A stretch of 39,827 bases of DNA from JBCBST01 sp039819115 (GCA_039819115.1 JBCBST010000016.1:1-39827); one strand, 5' to 3'. Numbered from the stretch's first letter, positions 1-9,004 are shown. The notes: a model not told the origin generated them from the letters alone. Program-made: numbers and translations.

Positions 1-840
1 TACCTTACGGGTATTTCAGGACATTATGCCCTTCCGGTCGAAACGGGGGTTGAAGTTCAAAGTGTGCATGCTACCAACGATTCCTTTGCCATAAAAACCA
101 ACGATGGGGAATACCGAAGCACGTATGTAATCTGGGCAGCAGGAGAGTACCAATACCCCGATTTAAACACGTTTACCGGAGCTGAATTGTGCCTGCACTA
201 TTCGGAAATCGAATCCTTTGCGGAGTTAGAAGGAGAAGACCGAATAGTGATTGGAGCCTACGAATCGGGCTTCGATGCTACGGTAAACCTGGTGTCGGAA
301 GGAAAGAACATCATCCTCCTTGATAATTCTGATTATTTAGAGCTGGTAAAAAGTGACTCGAGCTACTCCTTGTCTCCGTTTACGAGAGAACGAATTGAAA
401 CGGTAATCGATCAATTTGATTATTTCACGGAAACACGAGTTACCAGTGTTGAGTTTGAGGATGGGATCTATCTCGTAAAAACAGCAGATGGCCAGACCTT
501 CACTTCTACGCAAAGGCCCATTAACTGCACAGGATTTAGCACTAGTCTCAATCTTGTGCAATCTCTGTTTCATTTTGAAGACGGCTATCCCCTGTTGAAT
601 AGGGTTGACGAGTCGACCGAGGCGGAAAACCTGTTTTTAGTCGGACCTCAGGTTAAACATGATACCGCTTTATTCTGCTTTATCTACAAATACCGCCAAC
701 GATTTGCCGTTGTCGCAGAATCCATTGCTCAAAGAGAAGGGATTCATCGATTACTTATACAGGATACGCTTCAGGAGTATAAAGACAATAACTTCTATTT
801 AACGGATTTGTCTTGCTGCGACGATGAATGCGTTTGTTAA
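1..840 (+). CDS. FAD/NAD(P)-dependent flavoprotein, ArsO-like (5' truncated)
   Basis: The reading frame is open from base 1, so the N-terminal FAD-binding part lies outside the window; a GTG at 64 is only an internal codon. The visible part has the 'IWAAGEYQYP' strand typical of flavin-containing monooxygenase/thioredoxin-reductase-like proteins, a degenerate second Rossmann motif (GAYESGFDA, about 65 codons after the GTG) for NAD(P)H, a 'NCTGF' segment and a final 'FLVGPQ' strand. Such proteins reduce or oxygenate small substrates with NADPH; ArsO-type members are encoded in arsenic operons. The next gene is an Acr3/BASS-type permease overlapping or abutting this stop, which supports an arsenic or metalloid role. 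The C-terminus is unusual: CCDDECVC, four Cys in the last eight residues, which could bind a soft metal. The family call is fairly safe; the arsenic role is inferred from context. Confidence 0.7.
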   Translation, partial: YLTGISGHYALPVETGVEVQSVHATNDSFAIKTNDGEYRSTYVIWAAGEYQYPDLNTFTGAELCLHYSEIESFAELEGEDRIVIGAYESGFDATVNLVSEGKNIILLDNSDYLELVKSDSSYSLSPFTRERIETVIDQFDYFTETRVTSVEFEDGIYLVKTADGQTFTSTQRPINCTGFSTSLNLVQSLFHFEDGYPLLNRVDESTEAENLFLVGPQVKHDTALFCFIYKYRQRFAVVAESIAQREGIHRLLIQDTLQEYKDNNFYLTDLSCCDDECVC

Positions 841-1789
841 CATGAAGCCCTATCTGGAACCAGTTCTGCTGTCTGTAGCTATTATTGCGGGATCATTAAG
901 CGGGTTGTTTATCTCTTTAGATACTTCGTTGACGGACTTCTTCATCATCGCCATGCTTTTTTTCCTTTTCTACAACATCTCGTTGAGTGGCTTCATGAAG
1001 GGAATAAAAAACAGGAAATACATATCCATAGCATTGCTTTCAAACTTTGTTGTGATTCCTATTATCGCATTCTTCCTTGCCCGAATTTTTGTTGATAGTT
1101 CGAGCGCGGTATTCATAGGACTTATGATGTACCTCATTGCGCCATGTACCGACTGGTTTTTGGGCTTTACAAAACTGGCACATGGAGATGTAGAGATTAA
1201 TACGGCGTTGCTTCCGCTTAACCTGCTATCACAAATCCTGCTGCTCCCGGTCTACCTCTATGTGTTTACAGCGAAATCTGCAGCCATCCCGTTTGATGCA
1301 TTCTTTGATGTACTTTTGTACTGGGTGCTTCTTCCTTTTGGAATCGCTCAGGTCGTACGTTTTATCGTTTCCAGGTCAGGCGACAGCAACTTAGAAAAGA
1401 GTCATTCCCTGGCCGAAAAGGGTGTGCTTTTGTCCCTCATTCTCTTAGTCTTTTCTATTTTTAACTCTAATATTGAGTCTCTGATTGCCAATACAGCGGT
1501 TATCCCGCAGATCTTTGCCGTTGTTTTTGTTTTCTTCGTAACGACCTTCTTTTTAGTAAAACTGATCTCAAAAATAGCGGCCTTCTCCAGACAGGAAGAA
1601 GTGAGTTTAACCATGACAACCGCGGCAAGAAATGCTCCCCTCATGTTGGGAATAAGCTTAATACTCTTCCCGGAGCAGGTTTTGATTCACCTGGTACTTA
1701 TCATTGGTATGTTACTCGAATTCCCCCATCTGATCACCATTACCTACCTCTTGAAGCGTAAGGTACCTTTGAACCTCGCTCACACCTAG
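824..1789 (+). CDS. Acr3/bile acid:sodium symporter-family arsenite efflux permease
   Basis: A 321-residue, strongly hydrophobic protein with about ten predicted membrane helices. The 'LIAPCTDW' segment carries the Cys found in the conserved APCT motif of Acr3 arsenite pumps, followed by 'LAHGDVEINTALLPLNLLSQ', which matches the discontinuous helix region of the Acr3/BASS fold. It would export arsenite or a similar anion across the inner membrane. Two starts are possible: ATG at 824, overlapping the flavoprotein by 17 bases, or ATG at 842, two bases after the flavoprotein stop (MKPYLEPVLL). Either way the two genes are translationally linked. The family is firm; the substrate is inferred from the motif and the partner gene. 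Confidence 0.75.
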   Translation: MNAFVNMKPYLEPVLLSVAIIAGSLSGLFISLDTSLTDFFIIAMLFFLFYNISLSGFMKGIKNRKYISIALLSNFVVIPIIAFFLARIFVDSSSAVFIGLMMYLIAPCTDWFLGFTKLAHGDVEINTALLPLNLLSQILLLPVYLYVFTAKSAAIPFDAFFDVLLYWVLLPFGIAQVVRFIVSRSGDSNLEKSHSLAEKGVLLSLILLVFSIFNSNIESLIANTAVIPQIFAVVFVFFVTTFFLVKLISKIAAFSRQEEVSLTMTTAARNAPLMLGISLILFPEQVLIHLVLIIGMLLEFPHLITITYLLKRKVPLNLAHT

Positions 1790-1923
1790 TTTCTCTCTTA
1801 CTTACACCCGTTCGAATAAAGAGTATAGTATGCATAGCGTAAGGCAATGTCATAATTCTGGTGATACTATAAAAAAACCATCTGCTTAGAATAACAGAGT
1901 ATAGTCAATCCCGTTACTTCCCC

Positions 1924-3021
1924 ATGAAAAACCGAACCGCTCTTCTATCTATCCTCCTGCTAAGCCATTTTACTTGCCTTGGGCAGGAAACCTATCTCTA
2001 TAAACAACCTGTCGAGCTTAACGATGGCTGGAAAACGGGAAGCCTCAATAGTTATGAAATAGATACCACCCGGATCTATCCGTTCTTCACCCAGATTCAA
2101 ACCGAGAAAAATAAGCTGCACAGTGTGATTTTGATAAAGGATGGTAAACTTGTACTTGAAGAGTATCTAAATGGGCATTCCGCTCAAGAACCACACGATA
2201 TGCGTTCTGTTACCAAGAGTATTCGATCGCTCTTATTGGGGATTGCAATTGATGAAGGATTCATCCATTCGGTGGATGATCCTGTTTCTACCTATCTCAC
2301 CAATCCCACACCTCGTAAAAACCTGGATCCGCGAAAAAAAGACATAACGATTAAACACCTCATAACCATGTCTACAGGACTTGACTGTAATGACTGGGAT
2401 AAAAAATCGCGCGGACAAGAGGATAAAGTACATCGAAAAAAGGACTGGCTGCAGTATACGCTGGATCTTCCTATGATTAATGACCCAGGGGAAGTTTCAA
2501 CGTACTGTTCAATGGGTTCCGTATTAGCGGCAGAAATTATTAGCCGAAGTGCCGGAATGACTATTGAAGCATTTGCTCAAAAATATCTGTTCGAGCCCTT
2601 AGGCATAACCAATGTCCGCTGGGGGCATACATCCAGAAAGAAAGTCATACCTTCAGGAAAGAGGGTATACATGACCTCCCGTGATATGGCTAAAATTGGG
2701 TTGTTGGTTCAGCAAGAGGGTATGTGGAATGGCCGTCGTATCGTATCGAAAACATGGATTGAGGAGTCGACAACTCCAACAACAACCATAACCGGAATCG
2801 ATTATGGGTACCTTTGGTGGACTATTCCATTCAAAAGTGATGAACGGATTTTCTCTGCTACTTTAGCCATGGGAAATGGCGGTCAATACATCATGATGTT
2901 CCCAGAGATAGATCTGATAGCCGTTTTTACAGGAGGTGCCTATAACTCAGAAGAAGATAAACTGCCCTTTACTATTATGAACAGGATCTTTCTCCCGGCC
3001 TTTGTGGGCGAAAACCGGTGA
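1924..3021 (+). CDS. Secreted SxxK serine hydrolase 1 (beta-lactamase/esterase fold)
   Basis: A 365-residue protein with a signal peptide (residues 1-21, ending CLGQ) followed by one class C beta-lactamase-like domain. The catalytic motif is S95-V-T-K98. The second motif is Y194-C-S196, so Ser replaces the Asn of the usual YxN. The third, KTG-equivalent, region is probably GNGGQ at 317-321. This pattern fits the esterase/amide hydrolase branch (EstB, 6-aminohexanoate-dimer hydrolase-like) rather than true beta-lactamases. It is a paralogue of the proteins at 5181 and 7289: all share a (Y/E)xNG segment before SxxK, 'KDWL/KSWL' and the 'W(N/K)G..(I/L)(V/I)S..W(I/V)(D/E)ES' block. It stands alone on its strand, convergent with the phosphoesterase, and no substrate can be assigned. 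Confidence 0.85.
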   Translation: MKNRTALLSILLLSHFTCLGQETYLYKQPVELNDGWKTGSLNSYEIDTTRIYPFFTQIQTEKNKLHSVILIKDGKLVLEEYLNGHSAQEPHDMRSVTKSIRSLLLGIAIDEGFIHSVDDPVSTYLTNPTPRKNLDPRKKDITIKHLITMSTGLDCNDWDKKSRGQEDKVHRKKDWLQYTLDLPMINDPGEVSTYCSMGSVLAAEIISRSAGMTIEAFAQKYLFEPLGITNVRWGHTSRKKVIPSGKRVYMTSRDMAKIGLLVQQEGMWNGRRIVSKTWIEESTTPTTTITGIDYGYLWWTIPFKSDERIFSATLAMGNGGQYIMMFPEIDLIAVFTGGAYNSEEDKLPFTIMNRIFLPAFVGENR

Positions 3022-3041
3022 TATTGTCCGGTAGAAGCTAA

Positions 3042-4925
3042 CTACTTCTCCACCACAAACTGATCCCTCATTCGTCCCTCAGCATCGGTGACGGTGATAG
3101 TCAGGGTGTTGTCCACCACATTCACCATGGTGTAGTGATAATCGGAAAATACCTTTCGGGTAAACCAGTTTCGGGTGGGTGATGGTTTTTCATGGTTTCC
3201 TCCCCCACCGCCGGTTTGCACATATAACACCCCTTGCTGGTTATTCACTTTGCCATCTTTGATGCCATGCGTTCGCTCATAGCTGTGTAAATGGCCAAAG
3301 AACACAACGTCCACACCGTGTTTTTCATAAATATCTACAAAGTCGTTCCGTACGCGAAGATCTCCATTCTCAGATTGTTCTCTCATAGCATCTCCATAAT
3401 CATCTTCATCCGACGAATACGTGGGGTGATGATGCCCTGCAAATTTCCATTTTGCTGTAGACTCGGCAAGTGCGCGGTCTAACCACTCCCGTTGTTTTTT
3501 TCTGAAGTCCGGGTCTACCCGTTCCCGGTGACCCATGTTGGTATCAAGCATGAAAAACTCAGCATCTCCATGACGGTACGAATAGTACGGTTTAGAATCA
3601 TCCGGCAGATGATGATAGTGATCGTACCACACCCGGTCGCCTTCTCCATTTCCAGAGGCTGGAAGTACCGGAATACGACTGGATAACTGGTTCATTCCCA
3701 GGAAATATTCGTGGGTCCACTGCCAACGGTGATTCTTTTGTCCCCCGTCGGTTAAGTCCCCAACCAGCATCAGAAAATCGGGGCGTTCTTCCCAGATCAG
3801 TTTAGCAATACGATCATTCACAAAAGGACGGGCTTCCGTATCGCCCACCACCGCAAAGGAAATAGGCTCTCCCTTTCCGGGAGCAGTTCTGAAAGTCAGG
3901 TTTCCGGATTCAATAATTTCACCATTACCAGATTCCGATTTGATGCTGTAGAAATAAGCAAAATCTGTTTCCAGGTTTTCCAGGGTTACCTTATGCATTC
4001 GTTGAGCCACGTCAATCTCCAGGCTATCAGAATACGGTAATTCCGTTCCCCAGAATACTTTCCCCTTTGCCGGTCGATCCGTTTCCCATAGAATATTAAT
4101 CCCATCCTCAAATACTGTATTCAGGTACGGCCCGGCGGTATAATGAAAAATGTCCGCAAAAATCTGTCCCTCTTCCAATAACTCTGATTGCACGGTATAG
4201 GCCGTCTGAACTTGTTGAGGGGTTAGCGCGTGGTGGTGGTAGTTCACATATCGAACGGCATTACCGAGGTCCATATATGGTTCGTTATCCAGAAACGCAC
4301 TCACTTCAAGCCGGGCATCATCAGCATAATCAAACGCTTTGGTTTCTACCTGCTTCTGTCCCACCACAGCTCCATTATTGTACAGAGTAAATACCCCCTC
4401 TTCAAATACTCCAACTAAATGGTTCCAGTACTTTTTGACGGGTTCAAGACCTTCCACTTCCACACCATGCGAGCGGTGTGCTTTAGGCAATTCAAATGTT
4501 GTGGTTTCGGAATCATTAACCTCACCAAAGTAGATCGTGTTATCATAGAATCCCAGCAGCCATTGTACTTCGGCATCAGCTCCCTGGGTTACTGCTGTAA
4601 AAGCCCCAACCGGCCGGTTTACGTGATCAACCGTTAGCATTTCGATGGTAAACTCAGTGCGTGACAGCTCTCTTTTTCTCAGCAGATTAGTAACGTAATC
4701 GGTGGCGTGCTCTCCCTTCAAAAACATGGAAGAGGGACGTTTGGCAAACAGGCTAACTGGCGAGGTGACCACCGGGCTCCTGGGACCCGCATAGTTTTGT
4801 GCACTTCCCGGCAGTACGTATTCAGGCCAGAAATCCCAGCTTTTAGGTGCATGCATATGCGTTGTCTGACTCAAAAGCCCGCCTGGAATGCATAATAATA
4901 GAAAAAGAATCCGTAGTGTGTTCAT
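3042..4925 (-). CDS. Secreted metallophosphoesterase with LamG-like and Fn3-like domains
   Basis: A 627-residue protein. Signal peptide 1-19 (LLSQ); a LamG/concanavalin-A-like domain at about 80-250; a fibronectin-III-like strand domain at about 260-345; then a calcineurin-like phosphoesterase domain of the type related to purple acid phosphatases. Visible metal motifs are VVGDTE, VGDLTDGG, GHHHPTYSS and GHLHSYERT. Two departures are notable: the GDxxY tyrosine of true purple phosphatases is Asp (GDLTD), and the GNH(D/E) motif reads GNGE, so the catalytic His is replaced by Gly. The protein is likely periplasmic or extracellular and acts on a phosphoester, perhaps bound to a carbohydrate through the LamG domain (inference). 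It may therefore have altered or weak activity. It converges with hydrolase 1 and diverges from hydrolase 2; a 17-bp palindrome lies 49 bp upstream of its start. Confidence 0.85.
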   Translation of the reverse strand: MNTLRILFLLLCIPGGLLSQTTHMHAPKSWDFWPEYVLPGSAQNYAGPRSPVVTSPVSLFAKRPSSMFLKGEHATDYVTNLLRKRELSRTEFTIEMLTVDHVNRPVGAFTAVTQGADAEVQWLLGFYDNTIYFGEVNDSETTTFELPKAHRSHGVEVEGLEPVKKYWNHLVGVFEEGVFTLYNNGAVVGQKQVETKAFDYADDARLEVSAFLDNEPYMDLGNAVRYVNYHHHALTPQQVQTAYTVQSELLEEGQIFADIFHYTAGPYLNTVFEDGINILWETDRPAKGKVFWGTELPYSDSLEIDVAQRMHKVTLENLETDFAYFYSIKSESGNGEIIESGNLTFRTAPGKGEPISFAVVGDTEARPFVNDRIAKLIWEERPDFLMLVGDLTDGGQKNHRWQWTHEYFLGMNQLSSRIPVLPASGNGEGDRVWYDHYHHLPDDSKPYYSYRHGDAEFFMLDTNMGHRERVDPDFRKKQREWLDRALAESTAKWKFAGHHHPTYSSDEDDYGDAMREQSENGDLRVRNDFVDIYEKHGVDVVFFGHLHSYERTHGIKDGKVNNQQGVLYVQTGGGGGNHEKPSPTRNWFTRKVFSDYHYTMVNVVDNTLTITVTDAEGRMRDQFVVEK

Positions 4926-4973
4926 GTCCTCGCTAACGTCCGTTGATTAAGTACCCGATCTTACTAGGTAGGA

Positions 4974-4990
4974 AAACCGTATTACGGTTT
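4974..4990. promoter_or_regulatory. 17-bp perfect palindrome upstream of the phosphoesterase
   Basis: AAACCGTATTACGGTTT is a perfect inverted repeat of 8-base arms around one T. It lies in the 255-bp divergent gap between the phosphoesterase (start 4925, minus) and hydrolase 2 (start 5181, plus), 49 bases before the former. Size, symmetry and position suit an operator for a dimeric repressor. No cognate regulator can be named, and I did not find a second copy in the window. Confidence 0.45.
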
Positions 4991-5180
4991 GGTTAAGGGA
5001 AGGCTATCATAGATTTAAGAAGTAGGGTGAGGACCTTTTAACATCGGCTATGTGGGATATCAACCTGATGTAAAGCTAAACAATTAAGTCTGAATGATCC
5101 TCTTTTGAGATAAACCAACTATTTTAGCAACATAAAGGTCATTAACTCAGTAACCCTCAGCATATAATCAGTCCAATCTC

Positions 5181-6221
5181 ATGAAACCTCTGATTAGTAT
5201 CTTCATTGTCATCGCCACACTCTCTCCGGCTCTGGTTAGCCAGCAGTTGCCCGATGAATTAGTAGCAAAGCTTACCGACAACACAACATACCCTAATATT
5301 GACGGGATTCTAGTCTCCAGAAACAATGAGTTGCTGATCGAAGCTTATTTTAATGGGTTTGGCCGGGATAGCCTTCATGAAACGCGATCAGCCCATAAAT
5401 CCATTATCAGTTTACTGGCTGGCATTGCAGTGGATCAAGGGCTTTTTGAGGTTACCGATAAGGTAAAAACCTTTATACCTGAATGGAGAGGCGATGCACG
5501 GGGTGACATCACCATAAAAGATCTGCTGGAAATGAAGTCCGGACTGGAATGTGAGGGGTTCTTTGATGTCGGACCCGATTGTGAAAGTGAGATGTACGAA
5601 AAAAAAGACTGGCTGGGATACCTGCTCGATATACCCTTACGGTACGAACCCGGTCTGTATTGGGAATATAGCTCTATGGAACCCGACCTGATGGCGTTAA
5701 TCATTACCAGGGCCAGTAATATGACGATCATGGACTTTGCGGATCAGTATCTGCTCGGTCCACTTGGTATTGAAGACCTTCAATGGTACATCACGCCGGA
5801 TGGAAGAGGGTATGGCGGCGGTTCCGCATACATGAAGCCATTGGATATGCTAACACTGGCTGAATTGGTTTTAAACAAAGGTACATGGAAGGGAGAACAA
5901 CTCATCAGTGAACGATGGATCGATGAATCAACAACTTGTCAAACTCTTGTAGAGATGTCATTCTTAGGCATTGTTGGCACCGAAGACGCGACCTTCTCAG
6001 ATTCCCGGTACGGTTACTTTTGGTATCGTGAGGTCTTGAACTATAAAGGGATAGATACGGAAGTGCTTTTCGCTTCTGGTAACGGTGGGCAATACCTCAT
6101 GATTCTTGAAGACTACGACGCGGCCATTGCATTTACAGGGAGCAATTATTCGAACTGGAGAGGGAAGTATCCGTTTGAAATTCTGATCAGGTACATCATT
6201 CCGATACTGGAAGAGTCTTGA
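5181..6221 (+). CDS. Secreted SxxK serine hydrolase 2 (beta-lactamase/esterase fold)
   Basis: A 346-residue paralogue of hydrolase 1. Signal peptide about 1-20 (ALVSQ). Motifs: S70-A-H-K73 as nucleophile and base, Y163-S-S165 with Ser in place of Asn, and GNGGQ at 300-304. The KDWL and 'GTWKGEQLISERWIDES' blocks tie it to the proteins at 1924 and 7289. It is expected to hydrolyse an ester, amide or peptide bond in the periplasm or outside the cell; the substrate is unknown. It carries four Cys (about 123, 134, 253 and one other candidate region), which could form disulfides after export. It is followed after about 200 bp by an AraC-type regulator on the same strand, so the two may be functionally linked. 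Confidence 0.85.
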   Translation: MKPLISIFIVIATLSPALVSQQLPDELVAKLTDNTTYPNIDGILVSRNNELLIEAYFNGFGRDSLHETRSAHKSIISLLAGIAVDQGLFEVTDKVKTFIPEWRGDARGDITIKDLLEMKSGLECEGFFDVGPDCESEMYEKKDWLGYLLDIPLRYEPGLYWEYSSMEPDLMALIITRASNMTIMDFADQYLLGPLGIEDLQWYITPDGRGYGGGSAYMKPLDMLTLAELVLNKGTWKGEQLISERWIDESTTCQTLVEMSFLGIVGTEDATFSDSRYGYFWYREVLNYKGIDTEVLFASGNGGQYLMILEDYDAAIAFTGSNYSNWRGKYPFEILIRYIIPILEES

Positions 6222-6418
6222 AAAACCCTCACAGCCCGTTCATCGGTTTTGGCTACTCCTGCTGTAAGGAAGCACACCCAATTTCCTGATCCTTGAAACA
6301 ATTGCCGGAGTTAACAGTAGCGGAATCCGAATAGCAGCAAGCCTCAGGCTCCCTATTACGTGCTCTTCTACGAGACACTGTTTTGCCTGTAATTAGCTAA
6401 TTCGTTAGTTAGCATCAT

Positions 6419-7228
6419 ATGAACATACTGACCAAAGGAAAGTACTACGGAAACAGGAACACGGAGATCTCCTACAATGGGGTTCTGATTTCTCATTACA
6501 CCTATGATACCCCGAATACCGACTGGCATTATCATGAAAATCCCTATTTCATGTACGTGATACAGGGTAACATGAAAGACCGCAATGCGAAGCAGGAAAA
6601 CCTGTGCCCGCCCGGAAGCCTGATGTATAACAATTGGCAGGAACCACATTATGGATCTAAGCACTCAGATAAAGCTTCCGGGTTTCACCTTGAATTTGAG
6701 AGAACCTGGTTGCAGGATAAAGGCTTGTCATCTACCATCCTGGAAGGAAGTCAGCGGGTGGAAAATCCCAGGGTACATGTTCTTTTTGCTCAATTGTTTA
6801 ATGAATTCATGGTCTCCGATACCTTCAGTGAAGTATCGGTGGAAGTGCTCTTACTCCAGGTGTGTGAGGCATTAAGCGATGTGAAAGAAAAAGACACCCA
6901 ACCTGCTCCATCATGGGTAGAACGACTCAAAGAACTCCTTCATTACGATTCATCGGAACTCAGCCTTGCTTACCTGGCCAACCAGCTCAACATACATCCG
7001 GTTCATATTTCAAGGGCTGCATCGAAACACTTGTCCATGAACCTGGGGGAGTATATTCGATTACAAAAAATCAAGAAAGCTATCCCCCTTCTTTTCGACT
7101 CTTCCCATTCTTTGACCGAAATCTCATACCAGGCTGGTTTTGCAGATCAAAGTCATTTTAACCGGGTATTTAAATCGTACTTCAACATGAACCCGGGCCA
7201 GTACAGGAAGGTCAGAACCGCCTGGTAA
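6419..7228 (+). CDS. AraC-family transcriptional regulator (cupin + AraC HTH)
   Basis: A 269-residue soluble regulator. The N-terminal half has a cupin-like sensor fold with 'WHYHENPYFMYVIQG' and 'PPGSLMYNNWQEPHY', the His-rich pattern seen in AraC sensor domains. The C-terminal 100 residues are the double helix-turn-helix: 'LSLAYLANQLNIHPVHISR' is the first HTH and 'LTEISYQAGFADQSHFNRVFK' the second, ending with the usual 'MNPGQYR'. It sits between hydrolase 2 and hydrolase 3 on their strand and is the best local candidate for controlling one or both. Just upstream, bases 6391-6413 hold overlapping TTAGC/GCTAA half-repeats that could be an autoregulatory site; this is weak. Confidence 0.9.
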   Translation: MNILTKGKYYGNRNTEISYNGVLISHYTYDTPNTDWHYHENPYFMYVIQGNMKDRNAKQENLCPPGSLMYNNWQEPHYGSKHSDKASGFHLEFERTWLQDKGLSSTILEGSQRVENPRVHVLFAQLFNEFMVSDTFSEVSVEVLLLQVCEALSDVKEKDTQPAPSWVERLKELLHYDSSELSLAYLANQLNIHPVHISRAASKHLSMNLGEYIRLQKIKKAIPLLFDSSHSLTEISYQAGFADQSHFNRVFKSYFNMNPGQYRKVRTAW

Positions 7229-7288
7229 GGTTAATCTGATCCTATTCTTTTGTACAACGGATATAGAGCTTGTAAAAAACCCATACCC

Positions 7289-9004
7289 ATGTTTAAAACC
7301 CTTTTCATATCATCTCTGCTATCGGTCTTTTGTGTAGTTAGCTGTTGTTTCGCTCAACACACCGAACACACCGGTAACTGGACCGGCACGTTACCCGAAA
7401 AAGACAGCTTTCAATTCTCTGTATCAGTTAGCGATTTAGGGTCAAACCGGTATCGGTTGGTTATAGCCAACACCAACATTCTGTCAGACCGTATCCTGAC
7501 ATCATCAGGAACCGATAACATTGAGCTGCTCTCCAGTGATGGATTATATCTGAACCTGCATAAAAATGAGACCAACGCAGCCTTGGAAGGGTTTATCCGA
7601 TCGGGCCGTTTAATCTTCGGGATCACCTTGCAGAACGTGATCGAGCGTACGTATGAGGGAACATGGAATCCGTTCATGTTCAATGATGGTCTTATCTCTG
7701 ATGACATTATGCTGTATTACGAGGAAACCGATGATTCCGGGTTTGTGGCCTATCCTTCGTTCGGAGATCACCGTTTCCGGGGAGCATGGGCAAGCGGTTT
7801 TATCAGAAAAGACAACATGCTGTTCTTCACAGACGACAACACCGGGTTTAATTTCCGGGCTACCGTACCCGGTGATCGTATTTCACTTGAGATCTTATTG
7901 GGAGATGCTTTGATCACATCAACCGAGTTGGTGTACTCCGGAGAAGAATGGAATCCCACAACCGATCCTGTTGCAATCCATCAAAATACGGGGACTCCAT
8001 CACGCTTAGATGACGAATGGCCCGTAGCGAATATCACTGACGTAAGCATCAGGGAAGACGAATTACTCCGGCTTATCAGCGATGTTCATACCGGGGAGTT
8101 GGTTAATACTCATAGTGTACTCATTGCAAGACGGGGCCAACTGGTGTTTGAAACCTATTTCAATGGGTTTAACGCACACATTCCTCATGATTTGCGTTCG
8201 GCCTCGAAGAGTATCTCTTCCGCGGTCATAGGCACTGCGATCGATGATGGAATCATAAAGAATGTGGATCAGAAACTGTATGATTTCTTACCGGAGTCTT
8301 TTGACTATACCAGGGATCATCTCAAATCTGAAATTACCCTTGATCATCTGCTCACGATGAGTTCCGGCTTAGATGTAAATGGCCTGGCTTCTGAAGGTTA
8401 CTACCAGAGTACAGATAACACCAAAAGCTGGCTTACTGCGGTATTAGAAGCGCCTATGATTCACGAGGCCGGAACGTACACCGACTATGGTTCTGCAAAT
8501 CCTTTTTTGCTTGGCATTGTGTTACATGAGCAGCTAGAGCTTCCGTTAGAAACCTATATGCACGAGAACTTATTTTCTCCCTTAGGCATCAGGAACTACG
8601 TCGTACAAACGGATGATACCAACGAAATCCCATATTTCGGGGGAGGCATGTTTATGACCCCAAGAGATATGCTCAAATTCGGCCAGCTTTACCTGGATAA
8701 AGGTACATGGAATGGTAAGCGGGTACTATCGGAGCAATGGGTGGAGGAATCCTTCAAAAAGCGGGTACAGCTTCAGGATACAAGGGATAAGAATGAATAT
8801 GGGTACCAATGGTGGCACGATACCTACCGTGTGAATGGAAAAGGCATTGATGCTATAGAAGCCCGTGGGGCTGGCGGGCAGTTTATCTTTGTTATACCTG
8901 AGCTGGAAACGGTGGTCGCGATTACCTCAGGTAATTTCAGAAACCGAAAAGGCAATCAGCCCCGGGACATTTTAGAGAAATATATTCTTCCTGCTATTGA
9001 ATAA
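7289..9004 (+). CDS. Secreted SxxK serine hydrolase 3 with extra N-terminal domain
   Basis: I place the start at ATG 7289 (MFKTLFISSLLSVFCVV...), because the frame upstream from TTG 7250 adds 13 residues that would spoil the signal peptide. The 571-residue product has a signal peptide (1-22), then about 225 residues of beta-rich sequence I do not recognise, then a beta-lactamase/esterase domain. In this numbering the motifs are S304-A-S-K307, Y400-G-S402 and GAGGQ at 527-531. The catalytic domain is a paralogue of the hydrolases at 1924 and 5181, while the N-terminal domain is not in them. That domain has two weak internal 'G.W..(F/P)' segments (TGNWTGTLP, YEGTWNPF, FRGAWASGF), suggesting a lipocalin-like or repeated beta structure (inference). 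The substrate is unknown. Confidence 0.8.
   Translation: MFKTLFISSLLSVFCVVSCCFAQHTEHTGNWTGTLPEKDSFQFSVSVSDLGSNRYRLVIANTNILSDRILTSSGTDNIELLSSDGLYLNLHKNETNAALEGFIRSGRLIFGITLQNVIERTYEGTWNPFMFNDGLISDDIMLYYEETDDSGFVAYPSFGDHRFRGAWASGFIRKDNMLFFTDDNTGFNFRATVPGDRISLEILLGDALITSTELVYSGEEWNPTTDPVAIHQNTGTPSRLDDEWPVANITDVSIREDELLRLISDVHTGELVNTHSVLIARRGQLVFETYFNGFNAHIPHDLRSASKSISSAVIGTAIDDGIIKNVDQKLYDFLPESFDYTRDHLKSEITLDHLLTMSSGLDVNGLASEGYYQSTDNTKSWLTAVLEAPMIHEAGTYTDYGSANPFLLGIVLHEQLELPLETYMHENLFSPLGIRNYVVQTDDTNEIPYFGGGMFMTPRDMLKFGQLYLDKGTWNGKRVLSEQWVEESFKKRVQLQDTRDKNEYGYQWWHDTYRVNGKGIDAIEARGAGGQFIFVIPELETVVAITSGNFRNRKGNQPRDILEKYILPAIE

Noticed and set aside
317..321. GNGGQ/GAGGQ in the hydrolases (protein positions near 300-530) read as an ABC-type signature
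   Set aside because: No Walker motifs accompany it, and its position matches the third motif of the SxxK hydrolase fold.
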